NCBI RefSeq assembly: GCF_023231945.1 | Contig: NZ_JAJLJH010000001.1 | Span: 868,001 to 932,000 of the forward strand | Direction of reading: 5' to 3' | Length of the DNA: 64,000 bases | DNA from: Scleromatobacter humisilvae | GTDB lineage: Bacteria; Pseudomonadota; Gammaproteobacteria; Burkholderiales; Burkholderiaceae_C | In this document: piece by piece, positions 25,759-33,747 of the stretch | Numbering within the stretch: the stretch's first letter is position 1 | How the letters are laid out: each line of letters begins with the position of its first letter | Notes under the pieces: generated by a model | Databases searched by the model: none | Seen by the model: only the letters and a program-made list of their open reading frames with translations | What the model was told of the DNA's origin: nothing | Made by a program: the position numbers and the translations under genes

Positions 25759-26086
25759 AGGGTCTTCCCTTTTCGAAGTGCAAATCGGTGACAGACGGTG
25801 CGCCGCAGCACTCAGTAGCATCGACTCACTGAGGTTGCGGGGTTCGAACGCGATGTTCGACTCGTCTGCGCCCGCTGCCTATCCGCAGTGCTACCCATGC
25901 CACGACGCCCTTCGCCCGAACCACCGCTGTCCGGGCCCGGCATCCAGCACCTCAGTTGAGATTGTTTCGACACAGATCGAACCTGGAGGGTTCGGCTTGG
26001 AAGCGTGCGCCTGCTCGCTCGAGAGCCACCTGAACGGACGTCTCGCAAAGGCGTCCGCCACTCAAACATTGTTGGAGACACAAGCA
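25759..26086. other. Divergent crp-like / lipase intergenic region
   Basis: 328 bases without a supported gene. It holds several TTCGA(A) motifs: TTCGAA at 25772-25777, the palindrome GTTCGAAC at 25842-25849 with TTCGA at 25856-25860, and TTCGA-N6-TCGAA at 25966-25981. These could be binding sites for the divergent regulator. No clear sigma70 promoter was found. Confidence 0.5.
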
Positions 26087-27013
26087 ATGAAGAAGACGCT
26101 TCTCAAGTGGCTCGCCGTGGCCATGCTCGCGCTCTGCGCGCTCCCGAGCTGGGCGACCGGCTACGCGCAGACCAGGTACCCCATCATCCTCGTGCACGGC
26201 CTGTTCGGCTTCGACAACATCGGGCCGCTGGAATACTTCTACGGCATCCCCGAGGATCTGCGCGCCAACGGCGCCCAGGTCTACGTCGCGCAGGTCGCCG
26301 CCGCCAACTCGACCGAGGTGCGCGGCGAGCAGTTGCTCACCTACGTCAAGCAGGTGCTGGCCGTGACGGGCGCGTCCAAGGTCAACCTGATCGGCCACAG
26401 CCACGGCGGACCGACCGTGCGCTACGTCGCGTCCGTCGCGCCGAACCTCGTCGCCTCGGTGACCAGCGTCGCCGGCCCGAACCAGGGCGCGGCGCTGGCC
26501 GATGCGCTCAACGGTACGCTGCCGGCGGGGTCGCTGTCGCGCACGGTCGTCGCCACCGTCGTCAACGGCTTCGCGTCGCTGATCGGCCTGATCTCCGGCA
26601 ACAACGCGTCGCAGAACTCGTCGGCCGCGCTCAACTCGCTCTCGAGCGCGGGCATGGCCAGGTTCAACGCGGCGCATCCGGAAGGGCTGCCGACGTCGTC
26701 GTGCGGCCAGGGGCCGGCGGTGGCCTCGAACGGCGTGCACTACTGGTCGTGGAGCGGCGCGCAGCCGTACACCAACGCGCTCGACCCGCTCGACCCGGCG
26801 CTCGCGCTCACTTCGCTGGTCTACAGCGGCGCGAAGAACGACGGCCTCGTCGGCTCGTGCAGCAGCCATCTCGGCACGGTGATCCGCGACGACTACGGCA
26901 TGAACCATCTCGACGAGGTCAACCAGACCGCGGGCATCGTCAACTGGTTCGAGGTCGACCCGAAGAGCCTGTTCCGCAACCAGGCCAACCGCCTGAAGAA
27001 CGCGGGGCTCTGA
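26087..27013 (+). CDS. Secreted triacylglycerol lipase (family I.1/I.2)
   Basis: Extracellular lipase of the Pseudomonas/Burkholderia type that needs a dedicated foldase. Reads 308 aa. Signal peptide to about residue 24 (PSWATG), oxyanion region VHGLFGFD, nucleophile Ser105 in GHSHGG, catalytic Asp in KNDGLVG and His in MNHLDEVNQ. Two cysteines (TSSCGQ and GSCSSH) form the conserved disulfide, and the calcium-site aspartates are present. GGAG lies 10 bases before the ATG. The foldase gene follows one base later, so the two are made together. Secretion of this family is by Sec then type II. Confidence 0.96.
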   Translation: MKKTLLKWLAVAMLALCALPSWATGYAQTRYPIILVHGLFGFDNIGPLEYFYGIPEDLRANGAQVYVAQVAAANSTEVRGEQLLTYVKQVLAVTGASKVNLIGHSHGGPTVRYVASVAPNLVASVTSVAGPNQGAALADALNGTLPAGSLSRTVVATVVNGFASLIGLISGNNASQNSSAALNSLSSAGMARFNAAHPEGLPTSSCGQGPAVASNGVHYWSWSGAQPYTNALDPLDPALALTSLVYSGAKNDGLVGSCSSHLGTVIRDDYGMNHLDEVNQTAGIVNWFEVDPKSLFRNQANRLKNAGL

Positions 27014-27014
27014 G

Positions 27015-27962
27015 ATGCGCCCGCGCCGCTTGCCCATGACGTGGGTGGCGGGCGTGGTCGCGGCGGCGGCGCTGGTCGCGGTCGGCCTGCAGGGGCTGCC
27101 GGTCGCGGCGCCGCGCGCGGCGGCCCCGGCGCCGGCGGCCGAGGCGCCGCCGGCCGTCGTGTCCTCGCTGGCCGGCACCACGCCGGACGGCGCGGCCACG
27201 GCCACGGCCGACGACGCGCTCGTGCTCGACCCCGCGCTGATCCGCCTGTTCGACTACTGGCTGACCACCGTCGGCGAACGCCCGATCGACGCGATCCGCG
27301 CGCAGGTCGAGCACGACCTCGACGGCCGCCTCGCGCCGCACGCCGCGCGCCAGGCCAAGGACCTGTTCGCGCGCTACGTGCGGTTCAAGACCGCGCTGAA
27401 GTCGCAGCGACCGCCCGCGCCGGCCGGCCGCAGCGTCGACACGCTGCGCGACGGGCTGCGCATGATGCTGGCGCTGCGTGCCGGCTACTTCAGCGAGGCC
27501 GAATCGCAGGCGCTGTTCGGACCGCAGGACGCCGAGGCCTCGGCCGCGCTCGCGCGCATGGCCATCGAGCAGGATCCGTCGCTCACCGACGCGCAACGCC
27601 GCGAGCGCCTCGCCGCGCTCGACGCCCGCCTGCCCGCCGACGTGCGCGCCGCGCGCGAGGCGCCGCTGGCGGTCGTGCATCTCGAGGAGGCCGCGCAGCG
27701 GATCCGCGCGCAGGGCGGCAGCGAGGACGACGTCTACCGCATGCGCGCCGCGGCCACGTCGCCCGAGGCCGCGAACCGGCTCGCCGACGTCGATCGCGAC
27801 GAGGCCGCGTGGAAGGCGCGCATCGCGGCCTACCTGGCGCAGCGGTCGACGCTGCTGTCCGCGCCTGGCGGCGACGACCAGCACGCCGCCGCGATGAGCG
27901 ACCTGCGCAACCGCCTGTTCACGCCGGAGGAACAGCGCCGGCTCGCGGCCTACGAGGGCTGA
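27015..27962 (+). CDS. lifO: Lipase-specific foldase (lipase chaperone)
   Basis: Steric chaperone anchored in the inner membrane that folds the upstream lipase in the periplasm. Reads 315 aa. N-terminal membrane anchor (WVAGVVAAAALVAVGLQGL), then an Ala/Pro-rich linker of about 45 residues, then the helical catalytic domain beginning with the foldase motif in IRLFDYWLTT (Rx2FDY with L(S/T) after). The closing RLFTPEEQRRLAAYE is also typical. Slightly shorter than the Pseudomonas foldase (about 340 aa). Overlaps the lipase gene's stop region by spacing of a single base. Confidence 0.94.
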   Translation: MRPRRLPMTWVAGVVAAAALVAVGLQGLPVAAPRAAAPAPAAEAPPAVVSSLAGTTPDGAATATADDALVLDPALIRLFDYWLTTVGERPIDAIRAQVEHDLDGRLAPHAARQAKDLFARYVRFKTALKSQRPPAPAGRSVDTLRDGLRMMLALRAGYFSEAESQALFGPQDAEASAALARMAIEQDPSLTDAQRRERLAALDARLPADVRAAREAPLAVVHLEEAAQRIRAQGGSEDDVYRMRAAATSPEAANRLADVDRDEAAWKARIAAYLAQRSTLLSAPGGDDQHAAAMSDLRNRLFTPEEQRRLAAYEG

Positions 27963-27979
27963 CGCTCTAAAATCCGGGC

Positions 27980-28477
27980 ATGACTCCAGAACAACGCGCC
28001 CTGCTCGCCGAGCGCCAGTCCACCTTCCGCGACTCCGAGGCCGTGCGCCTGCCCTCGCTGATCCGCTTCATCGAGACGATCGGCATCGCGCCGGCCCAGC
28101 ACGTCGGCATCAACGCCGCGGCCTACCTGCCGCACCTGACGAAGGTGCTGCGGGGCTTGCGCTGCGAGAGCGATCGCGAGCGCACCGTGCTGTCGGCGCG
28201 CGTGTCCGAATACATCGGCGAGTACTTCGCGCAGCGGTTCGGCGGGCGCTGGTTCGTCAACGACACGCCGGACAGCCCGACGTTCGCGCGCTACGTGGTC
28301 GGCGACTTCACGACGGCGCCGGGATCGCCGGTGTGCATCGACCCGTTCGAGATCGGCATGGCCTTCGCGCGCCAGCCCGGTGGGCGCGATCTCGCGTCGC
28401 TGGTCGCGAAGGTCGAGGCCCAGCTGAAGGCCGCCATCGGCGGCGGCACGCCCGCGCCGGGATCGCTGCCGCACTGA
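27980..28477 (+). CDS. Conserved hypothetical protein
   Basis: Reads 165 aa, soluble, no signal peptide. N-terminal helix (MTPEQRALLAERQSTFRD), a middle block LRCESDRERTVLSARVSEYIGEYFAQRFGGRWFVND and an ending DPFEIGMAFARQPGGRDLASLVAKVEAQL. I do not recognise the family. Codon use is typical for the window. Follows the foldase by 17 bases and could be co-transcribed, though no functional link is evident. Confidence 0.7.
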   Translation: MTPEQRALLAERQSTFRDSEAVRLPSLIRFIETIGIAPAQHVGINAAAYLPHLTKVLRGLRCESDRERTVLSARVSEYIGEYFAQRFGGRWFVNDTPDSPTFARYVVGDFTTAPGSPVCIDPFEIGMAFARQPGGRDLASLVAKVEAQLKAAIGGGTPAPGSLPH

Positions 28478-28584
28478 TCGCGGGGTGGGAAACGCGTGCG
28501 GCCGGCCGCGCGTTCCGAAACCATGACATGCCTTGGCAGATATGGGCGCCTAGCCTCGGGTTCTTCCATCACCCGGAGCACGCC

Positions 28585-29190
28585 ATGCCACTCGAGTCCA
28601 GCCTTCGTGCCAACCCGTCCGCCGGCGCACGTCGTTCGATCGCCGCGGTCGCCGGCGCCGTCCTGTGCGTCGCGGCCCAGGTCGCCGCCGCGCAGGCGCC
28701 CGGCGTCCCCGCGCACGACGGCCTGCACGACTTCGACTTCGTCATCGGGCGCTGGAACGTGCACCTGCGCAAGTTGCTGCATCCGCTGACGGGCTCGACC
28801 GAATGGGTCGAGTACGAGGGCACGTCCGTGATGACCAAGATCTGGGACGACCGCGCGAACATGGAGGACTTCAAGGTCACCAGCCTCGACAAGCGCCTGC
28901 ACATGGACGCGCAGACGCTGCGCCTGTACAACCCCGAGACGCACCAGTGGAGCATCTACCTCGCCTACGCCGCGAAGGGCCAGTTGCCGATGCCGCCGGT
29001 CGTCGGCTCGTTCAAGGAAGGCCGCGGCGAGTTCTACGACGCCGAGGACTACGACGGCCGCTCCATCATCGTGCGCTACGTGTGGACGCAGCCCACGCCG
29101 ACGACCGCGCGCCTGGAACAGTCGTTCTCGCCCGACTGGGGCCGCTCGTGGGAGGTCAACTGGATCTGCGACCTGTCGCCGCCGTCCTGA
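28585..29190 (+). CDS. Secreted DUF1579-like protein
   Basis: Reads 201 aa with a long N-terminal region and signal peptide (SIAAVAGAVLCVAAQVAAAQ). The mature part looks like a small beta-barrel of the DUF1579/lipocalin-like type: HDFDFVIGRWNVHLRKLL, WVEYEGTSVMTKIWDDRANMED, LRLYNPETHQWSIYLAY and RYVWTQPTPTTARLEQSFS. Function unknown. GGAG lies about 7 bases ahead of the ATG. The 107-base gap upstream has no terminator I can see. Confidence 0.72.
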   Translation: MPLESSLRANPSAGARRSIAAVAGAVLCVAAQVAAAQAPGVPAHDGLHDFDFVIGRWNVHLRKLLHPLTGSTEWVEYEGTSVMTKIWDDRANMEDFKVTSLDKRLHMDAQTLRLYNPETHQWSIYLAYAAKGQLPMPPVVGSFKEGRGEFYDAEDYDGRSIIVRYVWTQPTPTTARLEQSFSPDWGRSWEVNWICDLSPPS

Positions 29191-29274
29191 CCCGCCCGGC
29201 GGCGCATGTTATTTTTCGCCGGCTTGTCGATTTCCGTCGCGTCCGAACGTCGTCATCGAACAGGAGACTCCGAC

Positions 29275-30489
29275 ATGGCGAAACTGCACTACGGATGGGT
29301 CATCGTCGCCGCCGGCGCGCTGATGACGTGGATGGCGATGGGCGCGCTGCTCGCGCTGCCGGTGTTCCTCGCGCCGATCTCGGCGGACACCGGCTGGTCG
29401 CGCGGCGGCATCGGCTTCGCGATGACGCTCAACTTCCTGACCATGGGCATCGGCTCAGCGGTGTGGGGCGGACTCAGCGACCGCTACGGCCCGCGCATGA
29501 TCCTGGTGACGGGCGTCCTGCTGCTGGGCGCGGGCCTCGCGCTCGCCAGCCGGGCGACGTCGCTGCTGGAGTTCCAGGCGATCTACGGGCTGCTGATCGG
29601 CATCGCCGCGGGCAGCCTGATGGTGCCGCTGATGTCCACCGTCACGCTGTGGTTCGACAAGCATCGCGCGCTGGCGGTGTCGCTCGTGTCGTCGGGCATC
29701 GGGGTCGCGCCGATGACGGTGTCGCCGTTCGCCGCGAGCCTGGTGGTCACGCACGGCTGGCGGACGTCCGAGCTGATCCTGGCCGCCGCCGTGGTCGTGC
29801 TGTTGCTGCCGGCGGCCCTGTGCATCCGGCGCCCGCCGCACATGCCGGCCGCGGCATCGGCCGGCGGGATGGGCGGCCCCGAACTGAAGGCGGCCGCGCG
29901 GCGCGCCCTACGCTCGCGGCCCTTCATCGTGCTGTCGCTGACCTTCTTCGCGTGCTGCGCGACCCATGCCGGCCCGATCTTCCACACCATCAGCTACGCG
30001 ATCGGCTGCGGCCTGCCCGCGATGACGGCCGTGACGATCTACAGCGTCGAAGGCTTTGCCGGGCTGGTCGGCCGGCTGCTGTTCGGCGTGCTCGCCGACA
30101 GGGTGGGCGTCAAGCGCATGATCGTGCTCGGGCTGTTGACGCAGGCCCTGGCCGCCGGCTCGTACGTGCTCGCGACCGGGCTGAGCGACTTCTACGCCGT
30201 CGCCTTCATCTTCGGCATGGCCTACGGCGGCGTCATGCCGCTGTACTCGGCGCTCGCGCGCGACTACTTCGCCCCGCAGATCATGGGCAGCGTGCTCGGC
30301 GCGATGACGCTGCTGTCGGGCATCGGCATGGCGCTGGGGCCCGCGCTGGGCGGCTGGATCTACGACCGCTTCCACGCCTACACGTGGATGTACCTCGGCT
30401 CGCTGGCCGTCGGCCTCGGGGCCGCGGCCATCGCGCTCGCGCTCCCGCGCGTGCGCACGTCCGGGCCTGCGCTCGCGGTGCCCGCGTGA
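29275..30489 (+). CDS. MFS transporter, oxalate/formate-antiporter-like subgroup
   Basis: Reads 404 aa with 12 predicted membrane helices. The start at 29275 (MAKLHYGW) follows aggag at good spacing; a longer frame upstream is rejected. Major-facilitator signature in the loop after TM2: GGLSDRYGPRMIL; repeated in the second half as GVLADRVGVKRMIV. The YGWVIVAAG beginning and FAASLVVTHGWR resemble monocarboxylate/oxalate-formate carriers. Substrate not predictable. Single gene. Confidence 0.9.
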   Translation: MAKLHYGWVIVAAGALMTWMAMGALLALPVFLAPISADTGWSRGGIGFAMTLNFLTMGIGSAVWGGLSDRYGPRMILVTGVLLLGAGLALASRATSLLEFQAIYGLLIGIAAGSLMVPLMSTVTLWFDKHRALAVSLVSSGIGVAPMTVSPFAASLVVTHGWRTSELILAAAVVVLLLPAALCIRRPPHMPAAASAGGMGGPELKAAARRALRSRPFIVLSLTFFACCATHAGPIFHTISYAIGCGLPAMTAVTIYSVEGFAGLVGRLLFGVLADRVGVKRMIVLGLLTQALAAGSYVLATGLSDFYAVAFIFGMAYGGVMPLYSALARDYFAPQIMGSVLGAMTLLSGIGMALGPALGGWIYDRFHAYTWMYLGSLAVGLGAAAIALALPRVRTSGPALAVPA

Positions 30490-30522
30490 ACGACGAGGGC
30501 GCCGTCCGCGGCGCCCTTCTTC

Positions 30523-30969
30523 CTACTTGCGGTCGCAGTCCGCCCAGCTCGTGGGCGTCTCGTACAGCCGCAATCGCCGCAGCTTCAGGTGGTTGCCGAA
30601 GCGCTCGGTGTAGAGCGGATCGAGGATCTCGAACGCGATCGCGACCAGGTTCTCCGCGGTCGGCACGCGGTTCAGCACCACGGTCTTGTGGCCGGGGATC
30701 TGCGCCAGCAGGTTGCGGATCAGCGTGTCGCCGTCATGCACGAGGAACGCGTGATCCCACAGGTCGACGAGGTGATCCTTGGCCAGCGCCTTGACGTCGG
30801 TGAAGTCCATCAGCATGCCGTGATCGCTGGACTCGGGGTCATCGATGGGCTCGCCCTCGAGCGTGATCTCCAGGGCGTAGCGATGGCCATGCAGGTTGCG
30901 GCACTGGCTCTTGTGCTGCGGGATGCGGTGGCCGGCGTCGAATTCGAGTCGTTTGGTGATCGTGAGCAT
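30523..30969 (-). CDS. queD: 6-carboxytetrahydropterin synthase QueD
   Basis: Converts dihydroneopterin triphosphate to 6-carboxytetrahydropterin in queuosine/7-deazaguanine synthesis. Reads 148 aa from the ATG at 30969. Zinc histidines in FDAGHRI and LHGHRY, the catalytic cysteine in SQCRNLHGH, and the downstream catalytic region DLWDHAFL with PTAENL. An upstream in-frame ATG at 31005 overlaps the queE stop codon by one base and would add 12 residues; coupling favours it, family length favours 30969. Confidence 0.94.
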   Translation of the reverse strand: MLTITKRLEFDAGHRIPQHKSQCRNLHGHRYALEITLEGEPIDDPESSDHGMLMDFTDVKALAKDHLVDLWDHAFLVHDGDTLIRNLLAQIPGHKTVVLNRVPTAENLVAIAFEILDPLYTERFGNHLKLRRLRLYETPTSWADCDRK

Positions 30970-31004
30970 GGGATCGAGACCTGCAGGCCGCGCGATCCGG
31001 GACA

Positions 31005-31637
31005 TCAACGGATGTCGAGGATCTTGTGCGTCTGCAGGCCGAGTTTCCATTGGGGGTGCGCGAGGCAATAGTCCATCGCCAGGCGCTGGTTGGTGGCCTG
31101 CAGCACGTTGTCCATCGGCTGCAGGAAGAAATGCGTGAAGCGCAGGTCGGCGAAGCGTTCCGGATCGACGCCGTCCTGCGGGAACACGAGCTTCAACTCG
31201 TCGCCCTCGGTGATGACGACCTTGGAGTCGGCCTTCGGGCTGACGCAGATCCAGTCCAGGCCGGGCGGCGGCGCGATCGTGCCGTTGGTCTCGACCGCGA
31301 TCGTGAACATGCGCGCATGCAGCGCCTCGATCAGCGCGGGGTCGATCTGCAGCATCGGCTCGCCGCCGGTGAGCACCACGAAGCGGTGCGACGGCGTGTC
31401 GCCCCAGTGCTTCGCGATCTCGTCGGCGAGCATGTCCGCGGTCCTGAACTTGCCGCCGCCTTCGCCGTCGGTGCCGACGAAGTCGGTGTCGCAGAACTTG
31501 CAGACGGCGTCCGCGCGGTCTTCCTCGCGGCCCGTCCACAGGTTGCAGCCGGCGAAGCGGCAGAACACCGCCGGCCGGCCCGCGTTGGCGCCCTCGCCCT
31601 GCAGCGTGTAGAAGATTTCCTTGACGCTATAAGTCAT
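31005..31637 (-). CDS. queE: 7-carboxy-7-deazaguanine synthase QueE
   Basis: Radical-SAM enzyme that contracts 6-carboxytetrahydropterin to the 7-deazaguanine core. Reads 210 aa. FYTLQGEGANAGRPAVF at the N-terminus; the cluster motif is the expanded form C-x14-C-x2-C (CNLWTG ... CKFC), characteristic of QueE. VVLTGGEPMLQ and ETNGT are intact SAM and substrate-binding blocks. First gene of queE-queD; queC and queF are not in the window. Confidence 0.95.
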   Translation of the reverse strand: MTYSVKEIFYTLQGEGANAGRPAVFCRFAGCNLWTGREEDRADAVCKFCDTDFVGTDGEGGGKFRTADMLADEIAKHWGDTPSHRFVVLTGGEPMLQIDPALIEALHARMFTIAVETNGTIAPPPGLDWICVSPKADSKVVITEGDELKLVFPQDGVDPERFADLRFTHFFLQPMDNVLQATNQRLAMDYCLAHPQWKLGLQTHKILDIR

Positions 31638-31668
31638 GAGGGCTCTATCGACAACAAAGGCGCGCGGC

Positions 31669-33549
31669 TTAGCCCACGAGCAGGCGATTGACGCGCTGCA
31701 CGTACGCGGCCGGTTCGTCCAGCTGGCCGCCTTCCGCGAGCCAGGCCTGGTCGAACAGCAGGTTGGCGAAGTCGTCGAAGCGCGGATCGCCCTCGAGCTT
31801 CTTGACCAGCGCGTGATCCGGGTTCACCTCGAGGATGGGCTTGGACGGCGGCGCCGCCTGGCCGGACTGCTTCAGCAGCCGCGCCAGGTGCGCGCTCATC
31901 TCGCCGTCCTCGACGACGATGCAGGCCGCGGAGTCGACCAGGCGCGACGTGGCGCGCACGTCCTTGGCGCGATCCTTCAGCGATTCCCTCAGGCGCTCGA
32001 GCACCGGTGCGAACGCGGTGGCGGCCGCATCCGCCGCCTTCTTCTCGTCCTCGTCCTGCAGCGAGCCGAGATCGACCGCGCCCTTGGCCACGCTCTGCAG
32101 CGGGTGGCCCTCGAACTCCATCAGGTGCGACAGCAGCCACTCGTCGACGCGGTCGGTCAGCAGCAGCACCTCGATGCCCTTCTTGCGGAAGATCTCGAGC
32201 TGCGGGCTGGCCTTGGCGGCGCCGAGGGAGTCCGACGCGATCACGTAGATGGCCTGCTGGCCTTCCTTCATGCGCGAGACGTAGTCGGCCAGCGAGACGC
32301 CCTTGTCCGCATGCGTCGACGCGAAGCGATACAGCTTGGCCAGGCGTTCCTTGTTCGCGTGATCCTCGCCGATGCCTTCCTTCAGCACCGAGCCGAACTC
32401 GTCCCAGAAGGCCTGGTACTTGTCCTTCTCGATCACGTCCTCGCTGTCGGCCAGCGATTCGAGCATGGACAGCACGCGCTTGGTCGACCCTTCGCGGATC
32501 GCCTTGACGTCGCGGCTCTCCTGCAGCAGTTCGCGCGAGACGTTGAGCGGCAGGTCGGCCGAGTCGATCACGCCCTTGACGAAGCGCAGGTACACCGGCA
32601 TCAGCGCCTCGGCATCGTCCATGATGAAGATGCGCTTGACGTACAGCTTCACGCCGCCGCGCTTGTCGCGGTTCCACAGGTCGAACGGGGCCTTGGCCGG
32701 GATGTAGAGCAGCTGCGTGTACTCGCTGCGGCCCTCGACGCGGTTGTGCGTGTAGGCCAGGGGCGCATCGGAGTCGTAGCTGATCTGCTTGTAGAACTCC
32801 TGGTACTCGGCGTCGGTCACCTCGCTCTTGGCGCGCGCCCACAGCGCCGAGGCCTTGTTGACCGTCTCCCACTCGTCGGTCGTCTTGTACTCGGCCTTCT
32901 CGCCATCCCAGTCTTCCTTGAGCATCAGGATGGGCAGCGAGATGTGGTCGGAGTACTTCGAGATGATGGACTTGAGCTTCCACGGACGCATGAACTCGTC
33001 CTCGCCCTCGCGCAGGTGCAGGATGACGTCGGTGCCGCGTTCTGCGCGCGTGATCTCCTCGACCTCGAAGTCGCCCGTGCCTTCCGAGCTCCAGCGCACG
33101 CCCTGCTCCGCCGGCAGGCCGGCGCGGCGCGACTCGACGGTGATGCGGTCGGCGACGATGAAGCCCGAGTAGAAGCCGACCCCGAACTGGCCGATCAGCG
33201 CGGCGTCCTTCTTCTGGTCGCCTTCGAGCTTCGACATGAACTCCTTGGTGCCGCTCTTGGCGATCGTGCCCAGGTGCGACACGGCCTCTTCCGCCGACAG
33301 GCCGATGCCGTTGTCGCGGATGGTCAGCGTGCGCTTGTCGGTGTCGAAGAAGATGCGCAGCTCGAGGTTGGGCGCGTCTTCCAGGAACTGCGGATGGTCG
33401 ATGGCCTCGAAGCGCAGCTTGTCGCACGCGTCCGACGCGTTCGACACGAGCTCGCGCAGGAAGATCTCCTTGTTCGAGTACAGCGAATGCGTGACGAGGT
33501 GCAGGATCTGCTTGACCTCGGCCTGGAATGAGAGAGTTTGCTTTTCCAT
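31669..33549 (-). CDS. htpG: Molecular chaperone HtpG (Hsp90)
   Basis: Cytosolic ATP-dependent Hsp90. Reads 626 aa from the ATG at 33549 ([14 protein letters not shown]). GHKL ATPase blocks: [22 protein letters not shown] and [15 protein letters not shown]; the middle domain has NVSRELLQ and the C-terminal dimerisation domain is present. Normal length. The 198 bases before the start (up to the PEP-CTERM gene's end) should hold its promoter; I could not identify a heat-shock sigma32 consensus with confidence. Ends 31 bases before queE. Confidence 0.98.
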   Translation of the reverse strand: MEKQTLSFQAEVKQILHLVTHSLYSNKEIFLRELVSNASDACDKLRFEAIDHPQFLEDAPNLELRIFFDTDKRTLTIRDNGIGLSAEEAVSHLGTIAKSGTKEFMSKLEGDQKKDAALIGQFGVGFYSGFIVADRITVESRRAGLPAEQGVRWSSEGTGDFEVEEITRAERGTDVILHLREGEDEFMRPWKLKSIISKYSDHISLPILMLKEDWDGEKAEYKTTDEWETVNKASALWARAKSEVTDAEYQEFYKQISYDSDAPLAYTHNRVEGRSEYTQLLYIPAKAPFDLWNRDKRGGVKLYVKRIFIMDDAEALMPVYLRFVKGVIDSADLPLNVSRELLQESRDVKAIREGSTKRVLSMLESLADSEDVIEKDKYQAFWDEFGSVLKEGIGEDHANKERLAKLYRFASTHADKGVSLADYVSRMKEGQQAIYVIASDSLGAAKASPQLEIFRKKGIEVLLLTDRVDEWLLSHLMEFEGHPLQSVAKGAVDLGSLQDEDEKKAADAAATAFAPVLERLRESLKDRAKDVRATSRLVDSAACIVVEDGEMSAHLARLLKQSGQAAPPSKPILEVNPDHALVKKLEGDPRFDDFANLLFDQAWLAEGGQLDEPAAYVQRVNRLLVG

Positions 33550-33704
33550 GAGTAATGCCCGATTGGAGTCTGGGTTCGAAGGGGAAAGAGGCGAAGCGGG
33601 TTCCGCGCGGCCGGAGGGCAGCGGAATCGCGTATTGTCGCCCGAGCGTCACATGCGGGCCAGCGGACGGGTTTTCAAGCGGCGGAGCGGCGGTCGAGCAG
33701 GCAT

Positions 33705-33729
33705 GAAAAAAGGGGCCCGCAGGCCCCTT
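33705..33729 (-). terminator. Strong intrinsic terminator of the PEP-CTERM protein gene
   Basis: AAGGGGCC-TGCG-GGCCCCTT followed by TTTTTC on the minus strand, 18 bases after the stop codon at 33748. Confidence 0.9.
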
Positions 33730-33747
33730 CGTGGGTGTCGCGCCCGA

